Source: Gracilibacillus dipsosauri | Lineage (GTDB): Bacteria; Bacillota; Bacilli; Bacillales; Amphibacillaceae | Length of the DNA: 64,000 nucleotides | Direction of reading: 5' to 3' | NCBI RefSeq assembly: GCF_003176895.1 | Contig: NZ_QGTD01000019.1 | Span: 40,663-104,662 of the forward strand | In this document: positions 35,999 to 47,061 of the stretch, one piece after another | Position numbering within the stretch: position 1 is the stretch's first letter | Layout: each line of letters starts with the position of its first letter | Notes under the pieces: model-generated | Seen by the model: the letters and a program-made list of their open reading frames with translations, nothing else | What the model was told of the DNA's origin: nothing | Databases searched by the model: none | Made by a program: the position numbers and the translations under genes

Positions 35999-37882
35999 TT
36001 ATTCCTCCTCTAATTGTTCTACTAATATGGAAAGCTCTTCCCAACGCTCCATTTTTTGCTCAAGCAGAACTTCTAGCTCTTTCTGCTTATCAAATAATGG
36101 TTGGATCTTTTCAATATCACTACCAGCTTCGGCAATTTCTAGTTCCATTGCATTCAACTCTTCCTCTAGCTTAGTTATATCCTCTTCAATCGTATCCCAT
36201 TCCTTTTGATCGTGGTAGGATAATTTTTTTCTTCTTCGCCTAGTTGGTTTTTTATCTACTTTTTCCTTTTTTACCTCTTGTTTCTCTGAATCAAACCTTT
36301 CGCGAAATTCGGAATAATTCCCATAAAAATGAGTTAATTCTTTATCTCCTGTGAAGGCAATGACTTGATCTATCGTTTTGTCCAGGAAATAGCGATCATG
36401 CGACACCGTTAGCATAACACCAGGGAATAGCTCTAAGTAGTCCTCCAATACAGCAAGAGTTTCTGTGTCTAAGTCATTAGTAGGCTCATCTAAGAAAAGA
36501 ACATTCGGTTCTTGCATTAAAATCGTTAATAAATAAAGTCTTCTCCTCTCTCCACCTGAAAGCTTCTGGACCAATGTCCATTGCTGTGATCGAGGAAACA
36601 AAAATCGCTCTAACATTTGTTCTGCTGTTATGACATCCCCACTAATGGTATGTACGACCGCTGCCACCTTTCGAACTAAATCAATGACCTTCGTATTCTC
36701 ATCCAATGGAGGGTGATCCTGAGTATAGTATCCGACCTTCACTGTTTCACCTAATTCTATACTGCCGTAATCTGGTTCTGTTTTTCCTGCCAATATATTT
36801 AATAAGGTTGTTTTACCACTTCCATTTGGGCCGACAATACCAATCCGATCTCCCTGCTTCAATAATAGGTTGAAGTGATGAAATAAAAGCTTATCTCCAT
36901 AGCTTTTGGCTAAATCTTTTGCTTCGATTACCTTTTTTCCTAATCTTTTGGAACCTATTTGGAATTGAAGCTCCGATTTATCGGTCTCGAAGGTTCTTTC
37001 TTTCATCTTTTCCACACGATCGATTCTTGCCTTTTGCTTCGTTGTTCGTGCTTTTACTCCACTTCTTAGCCATGCAATTTCCTTTTTTAAGTGATTTTGA
37101 TGCTTTTGTTCAGCTTGATGCTCCTCTTCTTCTCTTCGTGCCTTTTGCTCTAGAAAAAGCTCATAATTACCTTGATAAACATATAACTTACCTCTATCTA
37201 GTTCAAATATTCGATTGGTAATTCTATTAAGGAAATACCGATCATGTGTGACGATTAGGACAGCACCTTGATATTGGGGTAGATATTCCTCCAACCACTC
37301 GATCGTATCATTATCTAGGTGGTTAGTAGGCTCATCTAGTATAAGCAGGTCTGCTGGTTGAATAAGCGCTTTTGCAATGGCTACTCTTTTCTTTTGTCCT
37401 CCAGAAAGCTCTGCTGTTTTTTGATTTAATGAGGAAATACCTAATTTCGATAATACCGTTTTAGCAACTGTCATCGCATCCCAAGCTTCCGCTACATCCA
37501 TCTTTTCTTGTTGTTTTAGAAGCTTTTGCTGCAGAACTTCACTTTCCGGATTACCCTCTAATGCAAGGACTGTTTTTTCATAATTTCGTAATGTCTCCAT
37601 CATTGGAGAATGACCGTAGTATATTTGATCAAGCACGGTTAAATCTTTATCCAAATCTGGATCTTGATCTAGATATTCGACTTGATAATCATTCGGGTGG
37701 TCAAGCATACCAGCCTCTGCGGTATCGCTACCTGCCAACACTTTTAACAAGGTTGATTTTCCTGTACCATTTACCCCGATCAACCCAATTCGATCCCTTT
37801 CCGCAACCGAAAAAGATATATGATCAAATAAAACCTTTTCTCCATATGTCTTGGTTAAGCCTTCCACCTTTAAACCACGCAC
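35999..37882 (-). CDS. yfmR: ABC-F ATPase YfmR
   Basis: 627-residue soluble ABC-F protein with two nucleotide domains and no membrane segments. First domain: GVNGTGKST, LSGGQKKRVAIAKAL and LLILDEPTNHLDNDTIEWLE; second: GPNGSGKTT, LSGGERRRLYLLTIL and LFLDEPTNDLD. Between them is the basic, coiled linker, and a C-terminal coiled coil ends the protein. YfmR helps ribosomes over stalls (for example at polyproline) in B. subtilis. Start GTG 37882, nine bases after AAAGG; the frame opens 14 codons earlier without a site. Confidence 0.92.
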   Translation of the reverse strand: MRGLKVEGLTKTYGEKVLFDHISFSVAERDRIGLIGVNGTGKSTLLKVLAGSDTAEAGMLDHPNDYQVEYLDQDPDLDKDLTVLDQIYYGHSPMMETLRNYEKTVLALEGNPESEVLQQKLLKQQEKMDVAEAWDAMTVAKTVLSKLGISSLNQKTAELSGGQKKRVAIAKALIQPADLLILDEPTNHLDNDTIEWLEEYLPQYQGAVLIVTHDRYFLNRITNRIFELDRGKLYVYQGNYELFLEQKARREEEEHQAEQKHQNHLKKEIAWLRSGVKARTTKQKARIDRVEKMKERTFETDKSELQFQIGSKRLGKKVIEAKDLAKSYGDKLLFHHFNLLLKQGDRIGIVGPNGSGKTTLLNILAGKTEPDYGSIELGETVKVGYYTQDHPPLDENTKVIDLVRKVAAVVHTISGDVITAEQMLERFLFPRSQQWTLVQKLSGGERRRLYLLTILMQEPNVLFLDEPTNDLDTETLAVLEDYLELFPGVMLTVSHDRYFLDKTIDQVIAFTGDKELTHFYGNYSEFRERFDSEKQEVKKEKVDKKPTRRRRKKLSYHDQKEWDTIEEDITKLEEELNAMELEIAEAGSDIEKIQPLFDKQKELEVLLEQKMERWEELSILVEQLEEE

Positions 37883-37976
37883 TTTTGTCACCCTTTCTAC
37901 TGAAAAGAACCTGACTATTGTCAAGTTCTTTATCGCCTACCAACTAAATGAATCGTTCCAGCTTAACTATGTATAT

Positions 37977-39419
37977 CTATAAAATCGGTGAAATAAGTCG
38001 TGCGATGGATTCCTTGAAACGAATCCATTTCGTCCTTTTCTTATATAATGCATAGGTTAACTGGGATACATGCTCCATATCCTTTTCAAACTCATCTACT
38101 AGCATTTCCGCAAGTGTTTCGTTGTACAAAAAGGCATTTACTTCAAAATTTAATCGGAAGCTTCTTACATCAATATTTGCAGTCCCAACGGAGGCAATTT
38201 TGCTATCTACTACAATCATTTTAGCATGGAGGAACCCTTTTTGATAAATATAAACAGTTGCCCCTGCTTCGAGTAACTCTCCAATATAGGAATAGGTTGC
38301 CCAGTATACAAAAGGGTGGTCTGGCTTATTCGGTATCATAATCCGGACATCTACCCCTGATAATGAAGCAATTCTAAGCGCATCTAACAAGCTCTCATCT
38401 GGAATAAAATATGGTGTTTGAATAAAAACATAATCCTTCGCAGACATGATCATTTTAATGTAGCCATGCTTAATCTGTTCCCAATCAGAATCAGGTCCAC
38501 TTGATACAATTTGCATCCCAACTTTGCCAGCAGATTTGGCCGCATAATACTTATCATCATACTCGATGTCGTGCCGAGATGCTTGGTTCCAATCCAAAAT
38601 AAAACGTGTTTGCATATGCTTCACCGCACTACCGATAATACGTAAATGCGTATCTCGCCAATAGCCAAATCGTTTATCAACCCCAAGATATTCATCACCA
38701 ATATTGAAGCCACCGATATAACCAATTTTTCCATCAATGATCACCAGTTTGCGGTGGTTGCGGTGGTTTATTTTAAAATTCAGCTTTGGAATAAGAGGAG
38801 GAAAGAACCCTTCTACTTCCGCTCCCGCTCTGCGCATCTCACGGATTAGCCTTCTACTAAATTTCCTCGATCCCATATCATCATATAGGACCCTTACTTC
38901 GATTCCTTCCTTTGCCTTTTTCATTAATACATCTGCTAACCGCCTTCCTAGTTGATCGGAGCGCATAATGTAATAAAGCAAATGAATATGATTTTCTGCC
39001 TTCTCAATATCCTCTATTAAAGAATTAAATTTGCGATTCCCATCTGTAAATACCGTAACATCATTGTCTTGGGAAAATATGGCGTCATCATTTCTTAAGT
39101 GTAAATAAAAGAGATCTTCATACTGGTGCATGCGTGGATCATTGACTCGGAACTCTTTATTCTCAATCTCCCTCAACTGTTGTTGAACAGCTGTTTTTAC
39201 CCCTAATTTACTTTTGGTGTCCCAAGTGAATATAGTTTTATTGCTTAATTTTCTTCCAAATATAAGATATAAAATAAAGCCTGCAATTGGAATAAAGGTT
39301 AAGACCATTACCCATGCCCAGGTTGAGGTTGCATTTTTCCTCTCTAAAAAAACAATAGTAAGTGATAATATAATATTAAAAATTAAAATAAAGCTAATTA
39401 TAAGTTGTACAATACCCAT
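37977..39419 (-). CDS. cls: Cardiolipin synthase
   Basis: Condenses two phosphatidylglycerols to cardiolipin at the membrane. 480 residues: two N-terminal helices with STWAWVMVLTFIPIAGFILY, then two phospholipase-D HKD motifs, NHRNHRKLVIIDG (about residue 226) and FLHAKMIVVDSKIASVGTAN (about residue 397). Start ATG 39419 after AGGAGGGGCC. Monocistronic by position, between yfmR and hsp20. Family length is normal and no lesion is seen. B. subtilis has several paralogues (ClsA, YwiE, YwjE), so the exact orthologue is not assigned. Confidence 0.94.
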   Translation of the reverse strand: MGIVQLIISFILIFNIILSLTIVFLERKNATSTWAWVMVLTFIPIAGFILYLIFGRKLSNKTIFTWDTKSKLGVKTAVQQQLREIENKEFRVNDPRMHQYEDLFYLHLRNDDAIFSQDNDVTVFTDGNRKFNSLIEDIEKAENHIHLLYYIMRSDQLGRRLADVLMKKAKEGIEVRVLYDDMGSRKFSRRLIREMRRAGAEVEGFFPPLIPKLNFKINHRNHRKLVIIDGKIGYIGGFNIGDEYLGVDKRFGYWRDTHLRIIGSAVKHMQTRFILDWNQASRHDIEYDDKYYAAKSAGKVGMQIVSSGPDSDWEQIKHGYIKMIMSAKDYVFIQTPYFIPDESLLDALRIASLSGVDVRIMIPNKPDHPFVYWATYSYIGELLEAGATVYIYQKGFLHAKMIVVDSKIASVGTANIDVRSFRLNFEVNAFLYNETLAEMLVDEFEKDMEHVSQLTYALYKKRTKWIRFKESIARLISPIL

Positions 39420-39471
39420 GTGGCCCCTCCTCTCTCATTAGCTAACCCTTCTTTAATATAGCACATTTATA

Positions 39472-39502
39472 GAAAAGCTAATAGCACAGTGACTATTAGC
39501 TT
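39472..39502 (-). terminator. hsp20 terminator
   Basis: AGCTAATAG / CTATTAGCT nine-base stem followed on the minus strand by TTTTCT; overlaps the hsp20 stop. Confidence 0.82.
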
Positions 39503-39968
39503 AATCAATGGTCATCTTATTTTGATCAGCTTCTAGCTTTGGTCCCCAAATCTTTAATACCCCCTCCGAAAAGGATGCTTTCGCGGTCCTTTTATCCACT
39601 ACATATGGTAGTGTGACGGTTCTACGATTTCGAAACTCTTTACGTTCTTTGTGATAATAATGATACGTTTGATCTACCTGTTCGGTTTCATGCTTGTGAG
39701 AAATATCAATAGTTAGTTGATTCCCTAAAAAGTTAATTTGTATTTGTTCTTTTTTAATTCCAGGTAATTCAACCTTCACAAGCCACTCTTCATCTGTTTC
39801 CAAGACATCTACCGGAATTCTCTCTGGACCTCTCGCCTGTTCAAAAAATTGATCAATCGATTTCATCACATTGTTCGCTGGTTTATCGTATAAAAAGGCA
39901 TCGAGCTTCTTAATAAAATGTTCTCCAAAACGAGATACACTATGATTCGGTTGATTGCGATTTTCCAT
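39501..39968 (-). CDS. Small heat-shock protein (Hsp20/alpha-crystallin)
   Basis: 155 residues. The alpha-crystallin domain spans about 50-150: EWLVKVELPGIKKEQIQI, GNQLTIDISH, RTVTLPYVVDKRTAKASFSE and GVLKIWGPK (the GxLxIxxPK-type end). ATP-independent holdase in the cytoplasm, forming oligomers; in Bacillus relatives often sporulation- or stress-linked. Start ATG 39968 after AAGGAGGAT. I found no CIRCE element upstream. Confidence 0.9.
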   Translation of the reverse strand: MENRNQPNHSVSRFGEHFIKKLDAFLYDKPANNVMKSIDQFFEQARGPERIPVDVLETDEEWLVKVELPGIKKEQIQINFLGNQLTIDISHKHETEQVDQTYHYYHKERKEFRNRRTVTLPYVVDKRTAKASFSEGVLKIWGPKLEADQNKMTID

Positions 39969-40145
39969 ACTTATCCTCCTTTTCCCATTCTTTTTATAGT
40001 GTATGCGTCTAATTTTCGAAAGTAATGGGCTATCGTTAGAACAAAGGGAAGCAGGAACCCTCGTTATTCAGAAAATTCATTTTATTTTTATTGACGACAA
40101 AATTTTTATCCGATATAATAGAAAACAATTAATTACATACAGAAA

Positions 40146-40257
40146 CTCTTATCAAGAGTGGCAGAGGGACTAGGCCCGTTGAAGCCCGGCAACCGTCAAT
40201 GGAACATCCATTTGAAAAGGTGCTAATTCCTACAGGTATGGACCTGATAGATAAGAG
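40146..40257 (+). ncRNA. SAM-I (S-box) riboswitch aptamer
   Basis: P1 stem CTCTTAT (40146-40152) / ATAAGAG (40251-40257), the invariant AGAGTGGCAGAGGGACT, then GGCCC...GAAGCCCGGCAACC, and a 3' P3/P4 arm AGGTGCTAATTCC. This is the classic S-box order. Binding of S-adenosylmethionine stabilises P1, leaving the downstream terminator free; without SAM the 3' P1 strand plus GAGG pairs with the terminator's left arm. Confidence 0.96.
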
Positions 40258-40275
40258 GAGGATGATCAGGACACG

Positions 40276-42057
<1,782 letters not shown>

Positions 42058-42113
42058 TTCGTGATTCTCCCTAATTATCGTTTATTTATCTCCCCAAGAT
42101 AAATAATATATAG

Positions 42114-42150
42114 CCGTGAATCCTTTCTTTTACCGGACTCACGGTTTCTT
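42114..42150 (+). terminator. metY terminator
   Basis: CCGTGAATCC / GGACTCACGG stem with one bulge and a 15-base loop, then TTTCTTT. Confidence 0.75.
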
Positions 42151-42185
42151 TATGTTTTAAGAATCTCTGCTTGTTTCCAAGTTTC

Positions 42186-42228
42186 AAGGAGAATGAGCGA
42201 TAACCCCCTCATTAATGCTCCTTTTATC
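42186..42228. terminator. Second hairpin between metY and ypmR
   Basis: AAGGAGAATGAG pairs with CTCATT...CTCCTT around a CGATAACCCC loop, with an AATG bulge, and is followed by TTTTATCG. Could be a back-up terminator. The rest of this ~300-base gap shows nothing else beyond the ypmR ribosome site. Confidence 0.5.
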
Positions 42229-42359
42229 GTATTTTTTAACATGTTCTTCTTTCCACTTGCATATTTTAACAATACAAGCTCCATGTGTGATTCGCGTATT
42301 TTTTGGGTATAAGATTAGTATAGCGAATTGTAACTATTGGATGAGTGAAGGTGTTTTGG

Positions 42360-43256
42360 ATGAAAAAAAGAATTTTATTAGGCCTAAGCATAACGATAAT
42401 GATAGGCTTAATTATCGCCTTTATTTTTATTATAGATAAGGAAAAGGATGTAATTTTACAAGATGGTACCACACAAGAAGACCAAGCGGATACGGAGCCA
42501 GAAGATGCCGTAGAAGCAGAAAGTCCAGAAGAAACATCGGTTCCTAAAGAGATTCGTGACCGAGTAAAAGATGTCGTGATAGATGCCATCCAATTTTTTA
42601 AAAAGGATACGGATATTGTTGCGATTGGGGATTCTCTCACACAAGGTGTAGGAGATGAAACAGAAAATGGTGGCTATGTGGGAATTATTGAAGAGCGTCT
42701 CGATAACCAGGAGGTAAAGGTCACCATCGATAATTTCGGCAAGAGAGGAAACCGGACTGATCAACTGCTCCAACGTTTACAGGAGGAGGACGAAGTAATC
42801 GATTCTATAAAAGGAGCAGATATGGTTCTGATTACTATTGGAGCGAACGATGTAATGAAAATATTAAAAGATAATTTTATGAATTTGACAATGGAACCTT
42901 TTAATGAAGAAAAAGAACCGTATGGAGATAGGTTAGAGCAAATACTAAAAAGAATTAAAGCATTACAACCAAATGCCAAAATATATTTATTAGGTCTATT
43001 TAATCCATTTGAAAAATATTTTAGTGATATCAAAGCATTGGATCAAATTATGACTCAATGGAATACTGAAAGTAAGCAGGTAGTTAGCCAATTTGAGCAG
43101 GCTACTTTTATCCCAATGCAAGATATTTATCAAGGTAGATCACAGAATCTTCTAGCCGAGGATAATTTTCATCCGAATACACGCGGTTACCAATTAATTG
43201 CTAATCGGGTATTATCCTATTTAAAAAGCGATTTAGAGGATTCGGCCAATAATTAG
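42360..43256 (+). CDS. ypmR: Exported SGNH/GDSL hydrolase YpmR
   Basis: 298 residues: membrane anchor at about 3-25, an acidic linker (EDQADTEPEDAVEAESPEE), then an SGNH domain with block I VAIGDSLTQGVGDE (Ser nucleophile), block II Gly in FGKRGNRTDQ, block III GANDVMK (Asn) and block V DNFHPNTRGYQ (Asp/His). Probably an extracellular esterase/lipase on lipid or cell-wall acyl groups. Start ATG 42360 after GAAGGTG. Overlapping context with ypmS (12-base gap) matches the B. subtilis ypmR-ypmS pair. Confidence 0.9.
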   Translation: MKKRILLGLSITIMIGLIIAFIFIIDKEKDVILQDGTTQEDQADTEPEDAVEAESPEETSVPKEIRDRVKDVVIDAIQFFKKDTDIVAIGDSLTQGVGDETENGGYVGIIEERLDNQEVKVTIDNFGKRGNRTDQLLQRLQEEDEVIDSIKGADMVLITIGANDVMKILKDNFMNLTMEPFNEEKEPYGDRLEQILKRIKALQPNAKIYLLGLFNPFEKYFSDIKALDQIMTQWNTESKQVVSQFEQATFIPMQDIYQGRSQNLLAEDNFHPNTRGYQLIANRVLSYLKSDLEDSANN

Positions 43257-43267
43257 AAGGTGATAAC

Positions 43268-43873
43268 TTGAAGGAGAAACTACTCATTAACTGGAAAAAA
43301 CTTTTTATTTCGTTAGCGATTCTAAACGGGATTATAGTATTATTACTGATTGTGTTTATTTTATGGCCAGTACCTAATGCCTCTTATCCTAGTAAGGAAT
43401 ATATTGAAGAAGATCCCGGTGCAGAATTTACGATTCAATCAAGTAAGGAAAACTTAACAGAGCTTGTAAATGCGTATATTGATAAGCTATTAAAAGATAA
43501 AAATGATAAATATGCGGTGAGCTTTGACGACCAAGTACATTTAATGGGAGCAATTGAGGCTTTTTCTACAGAGGTCCCTGTAAGTATTACCTTTGATCCC
43601 AAAGTACAGGATAATGGAGATATTATTCTTAAGGCTAGTGAAATGTCGTTAGGATTATTACGTTTACCAAAGGATAAAATTTTAAAATACGTAAATGAAC
43701 GTGTCTATACACCAGATTGGGTTACTATCAATCCAAAGGAGGAAAGCATCTATTTAGCCTTAACCAAAATGGAATTAAAGAGTAATTTTCGAGTAAGGGC
43801 ACAACAATTCGATTTGGAAAATGACAGGATAACCTTCCGTTTTAAAGTACCAAACGAAACATTGGGGCTTTAA
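43268..43873 (+). CDS. ypmS: YpmS family exported protein (DUF2140)
   Basis: 201 residues; N-terminal membrane anchor (about 12-36) followed by an extracellular beta-rich domain with FTIQSSKENLTELVNAYI and VPVSITFDPKVQDNGDIIL, the YpmS/DUF2140 pattern. Starts at TTG 43268, with GAAGGTGATAAC upstream. Function unknown; always paired with YpmR, so probably a membrane-surface partner of that hydrolase (inference). Confidence 0.87.
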   Translation: MKEKLLINWKKLFISLAILNGIIVLLLIVFILWPVPNASYPSKEYIEEDPGAEFTIQSSKENLTELVNAYIDKLLKDKNDKYAVSFDDQVHLMGAIEAFSTEVPVSITFDPKVQDNGDIILKASEMSLGLLRLPKDKILKYVNERVYTPDWVTINPKEESIYLALTKMELKSNFRVRAQQFDLENDRITFRFKVPNETLGL

Positions 43874-43888
43874 CCTTGTTCAACCGCC

Positions 43889-43918
43889 TTCAGTGGGCAA
43901 CATTTCCCCACTGAAGTT
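43889..43918. terminator. Hairpin between convergent ypmS and liaR
   Basis: CTTCAGTGGG / CCCACTGAAG perfect ten-base stem, nine-base loop; the downstream T-run is poor, so terminator strength is uncertain. Confidence 0.55.
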
Positions 43919-43949
43919 CCACCCCTCTCCTTCATCCATGAAAACCAAT

Positions 43950-44582
43950 TTATTTAATGATTCCATGTTGATAGGCATACACTGCCGCTTGTGTTCTATC
44001 CTGTACCTCTAGCTTACTCAGAATGTTACTCACATGGACCTTTGTTGTTTTCAATGCAATAAATAGCTCGTCGGCAATCTCTTGATTGGTTTTGCCTTGA
44101 GCAATTAGTAATAATATTTCCATTTCTCGATTCGTAAGACTATCATGAAGCCTATTGGTCCGTTGTTTCCGCATATTTGCCATAACCTTTGTTGTTACCT
44201 CTTTTTCTAACACACTCTCACCTTTATAGGTATCTCGGATTGCTTGGGCGATTACCTCAGCTTTGGAGGTTTTTAATATATAACTTGTTGCCCCAGCTTC
44301 TAATGCTGGATATACTTTATCATCATCGATAAAGCTCGTCACAATGAGAATTTTTGCATCTGGCCATTGTTGCATAATATGGCTTGTTGCTTCAATCCCA
44401 TCCATTTCCTCCATCACTAAATCCATCAAAATAACATCAGGGCGTAATTCTAAAGCTAGTTCTACCGCTTTTATGCCATTATCCGCTTCTGCTACTACAT
44501 CAATATCCTCCTGTGTCGATAAATAAGCACTCACTCCAATTCTGACCATTTCGTGATCATCGACAAATAAGACCCTAATCAT
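43950..44582 (-). CDS. liaR: Envelope-stress response regulator LiaR
   Basis: 210-residue NarL/FixJ response regulator. Receiver: acidic pocket VDDHE, phospho-acceptor Asp 54 in DVILMDLVMEEMDG, and Lys in ILKTSKAE. LuxR-type HTH near residues 145-205, with LTNREMEILLLIAQGKTNQEIA. Adjacent to liaS (one base between stop and start), forming the two-component pair that induces liaIH on damage to the lipid II cycle. Last gene of the operon. Confidence 0.93.
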   Translation of the reverse strand: MIRVLFVDDHEMVRIGVSAYLSTQEDIDVVAEADNGIKAVELALELRPDVILMDLVMEEMDGIEATSHIMQQWPDAKILIVTSFIDDDKVYPALEAGATSYILKTSKAEVIAQAIRDTYKGESVLEKEVTTKVMANMRKQRTNRLHDSLTNREMEILLLIAQGKTNQEIADELFIALKTTKVHVSNILSKLEVQDRTQAAVYAYQHGIIK

Positions 44583-44583
44583 T

Positions 44584-45609
44584 TTATTCCTCCTCTATCA
44601 TCGGCACACGAACCTCTATCCTTGTTCCTTTCTCTGGAATACTAATGATACGGAAGTAACCACCAATTTCCGCGGTTCTCTCCTGCATATTAATAATTCC
44701 ATAGGAGCCTGCTTGCTTTTCTTCTATATTAAATCCGATACCATCATCTTCTATTTTCAATATGGCAAAGCCATCTCTTTCTATTAATAGTGTATCAATA
44801 CTTCTTGCTTTAGAGTGTCTTAAAGCATTGGAAACACCCTCTTGTAAAATTCGAAACAGATGATCTTCAATTCCTTTATTTACTTGAATATCCTCCAGCT
44901 TCCATGTAACTTCCATTGGCACTTTTGCCCTTAATTCTTGCAAAAGCTGCTCCATACCCTCTTTTAATGATTTGTCCTTTAATAGAACAGGGCGCAAATG
45001 CAATAGTAATGCACGCATTTCTAACTGTGCTTGTTGAATCATTGCCTCGACTTGACTTAGCTGTTTCGTCATAGTGGCGTTTTCCTGATGATTGCTCGCA
45101 TTTACTGCGGAGACAAGCATGGACGCAGCAAACAGCTCTTGACTAACCGAATCATGAAGTTCTCGGGCTAGACGGTTTCTTTCTTCAGAGATTACTTGGT
45201 TTATCGTATCCTCTTGATCCTTCGCTCTTTCCTCAATTAGCTTCTGGGCACGCTTCGTTTGCTGTTGAATATAGTCCTGTACTTCTTTTAGCTTTTCATG
45301 AACAGAATGGATTTCATCAAAATCCTTCTCATCAGTGAAAGTTTGATTTTTTAGTATTAAGGATAAGCTTTGTTCAAGAAACCTAACTCGTTTGTTAACA
45401 ACATAGGCTACTATGACACCCACAAGTATGCCAAATAATATCGTGATGGTTGGTACTATAATCAGAAATGGAACTTCCCATACCTTCTCTGTCCATAAGG
45501 ATCGTAAATTGTCTAACGGAAAGGCAAGAAAAAATAAGGTGCTCAGCAATAGTAAGAAAATAAACGTAACTACTATTATGGTAGCAATTAAACGACTATA
45601 AACCTTCAT
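44584..45609 (-). CDS. liaS: Sensor histidine kinase LiaS
   Basis: 341 residues. Intramembrane-sensing form: two N-terminal helices with a tiny extracytoplasmic loop (about 8-29, 45-68), HAMP-like linker, HisKA_3 box with ERNRLARELHDSVSQELFA (phospho-His about 150) and an ATPase with GVSNALRHS (N box), EDDGIGF and GSYGIINMQERTAEIGG. No large sensor domain, as expected for LiaS, which depends on the inhibitor LiaF. Start ATG 45609 overlaps the liaF stop by four bases. Confidence 0.93.
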   Translation of the reverse strand: MKVYSRLIATIIVVTFIFLLLLSTLFFLAFPLDNLRSLWTEKVWEVPFLIIVPTITILFGILVGVIVAYVVNKRVRFLEQSLSLILKNQTFTDEKDFDEIHSVHEKLKEVQDYIQQQTKRAQKLIEERAKDQEDTINQVISEERNRLARELHDSVSQELFAASMLVSAVNASNHQENATMTKQLSQVEAMIQQAQLEMRALLLHLRPVLLKDKSLKEGMEQLLQELRAKVPMEVTWKLEDIQVNKGIEDHLFRILQEGVSNALRHSKARSIDTLLIERDGFAILKIEDDGIGFNIEEKQAGSYGIINMQERTAEIGGYFRIISIPEKGTRIEVRVPMIEEE

Positions 45610-46322
45610 CCTCTTATCACCTCAAGCTTTCCGATTAGAACCTGGGTGTAAATCTTTACCTTTTGGGAAGAAGTATGATAATGGTCTGTTTGCATTTGAA
45701 TATTTCGATTAAAAGCATTACTCTCTTTATGCTCGAAAACCTGTATTTCCCCATATAAAACAGAGTGATCAATTGATACCTCTACATCATAAGGAACGAT
45801 AATCCTTACATTTCCTACTAGCTGTCGAATAATTACGGTCGATTCTTCTTTTGGTAGCATTGTATTATTTAAGTCAATCGATATATCACTAACAAAAGAT
45901 TGGATGTTCATATCCTGCCATGCATAAGGTTGACTACTTTTATCATATTTTCCAAACCATTTATTCCAGAAGACTTTTCCTTCTGTTACTACATTCTCAA
46001 AAAGTGAACTATCAAGATGATATTGCTTCGGTTCTTTCTTTGTTTTATACCAGCTCCAAGCAATATAAAAAATAATTGCTAATATAATAAAACGTACTGC
46101 GAAGGTGTCTATGATGGTAATAAAAAGAAAAAATACCCCACCCCAAAAGATCGTTTTACCGCTCATTTTATGATAGGATCGTTTTCCAAAATAAATAGCA
46201 AAGCCCAATAATAAGAGGGTAAACAGGTGACCAGGATTAATAAAGATGAATTCTATCGCAAATAAAACACAGCCAATAATGAAAAGGATGTGTATCCAAT
46301 CTGTTCGTGTTTTGTTTACCAT
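45606..46322 (-). CDS. liaF: LiaF, inhibitor of the LiaRS system
   Basis: 238 residues: four N-terminal helices (first 90 residues), then a C-terminal DUF2154-type beta domain with ISIDLNNTMLPKEESTVII and VEVSIDHSVLYGEIQVF. LiaF holds LiaS in its phosphatase state until envelope stress. Its gene overlaps liaS by four bases, so synthesis is coupled. A hairpin (46369-46396) separates it from liaH. Confidence 0.9.
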   Translation of the reverse strand: MVNKTRTDWIHILFIIGCVLFAIEFIFINPGHLFTLLLLGFAIYFGKRSYHKMSGKTIFWGGVFFLFITIIDTFAVRFIILAIIFYIAWSWYKTKKEPKQYHLDSSLFENVVTEGKVFWNKWFGKYDKSSQPYAWQDMNIQSFVSDISIDLNNTMLPKEESTVIIRQLVGNVRIIVPYDVEVSIDHSVLYGEIQVFEHKESNAFNRNIQMQTDHYHTSSQKVKIYTQVLIGKLEVIRG

Positions 46323-46368
46323 ATAAAGCAGCCCCCTGTCATTTCCATCTTTTATCTCAATAGATTAG

Positions 46369-46396
46369 AGGTGCAGCGATCACACTGCACCTTTTT
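46369..46396. terminator. Hairpin between liaH and liaF
   Basis: AGGTGCAG / CTGCACCT stem with an eight-base loop. T-run lies only on the plus strand, so for lia mRNA it may be a processing or stabilising stem rather than a full terminator. B. subtilis has an attenuating terminator in the same place. Confidence 0.6.
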
Positions 46397-46410
46397 AGCA
46401 TAGCATGTTT

Positions 46411-47040
46411 TTAGTTAGAAGTAGAAGCCTTTTTTTCTAGTTCAGCAAAGCGAGCATCTAATGTATGCAAACGGTATTCGGTTTGTACTCGTTGCTCGAT
46501 CCGTTCAATATAGCTTTCAAGCTCAGCGAATTTGGAAGCGCTCTTGGATACTAGCTCTGTTTCAAGCACTTTGTTCATCCCTTGCTTTGTACGTGCGATA
46601 TTTTCTCTGCTTTTAAGTTCTAATCGTTTGACATATAGATCTTTTAGCTTTTGTTTCATTTGGACATATTGTGTTTCCAGCATTTCTAAATCTTTGATAG
46701 CTTTTTCCTGCATCTTATTTAAATGCGCTACTCTAGCTTCAAATTGATCAAGCTCTTGCTTTGCTTCTTTTGCTAATTCTTCTTCTTGCATTTGCTCTGC
46801 TAATTCGTATTGTCGTCTGCGTTTTTCGACCATTAATTTCGCTTGGTTCCATTCACGAGTAATGTCTTGCTTAATTTCATATTGCTTTTCAACCAATCGT
46901 TTTATTTTTTTCACTTCTTGCTCACATTCGCGAATGTATTGGTTCACATGTGCGATTGGATTTTTTTCTTCCTTTTGATCCATTAGTTCATGTAAGTCTG
47001 CCATCACAGAATCCTTTATACGAGTTAATAAGTTTGCCAT
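46411..47040 (-). CDS. liaH: Phage-shock protein A homologue LiaH
   Basis: 209 residues of almost continuous coiled coil in the PspA/IM30/Vipp1 family, without the usual membrane segment: TRIKDSVMADLHELMDQKEEK at the start, VAHLNKMQEKAIKDLEMLE in the middle. Oligomerises on the inner membrane face, recruited by LiaI, to protect it from antibiotics such as bacitracin. It lies 21 bases after liaI. Start ATG 47040 after AAGGAGGAAGAT. Confidence 0.9.
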   Translation of the reverse strand: MANLLTRIKDSVMADLHELMDQKEEKNPIAHVNQYIRECEQEVKKIKRLVEKQYEIKQDITREWNQAKLMVEKRRRQYELAEQMQEEELAKEAKQELDQFEARVAHLNKMQEKAIKDLEMLETQYVQMKQKLKDLYVKRLELKSRENIARTKQGMNKVLETELVSKSASKFAELESYIERIEQRVQTEYRLHTLDARFAELEKKASTSN

Positions 47041-47061
47041 TTTATCTTCCTCCTTATTATT

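Noticed and set aside
39969..40145. CIRCE or sigma-B site upstream of hsp20
   Set aside because: No TTAGCACTC inverted repeat and no convincing GTTTAA/GGGTAT pair found.
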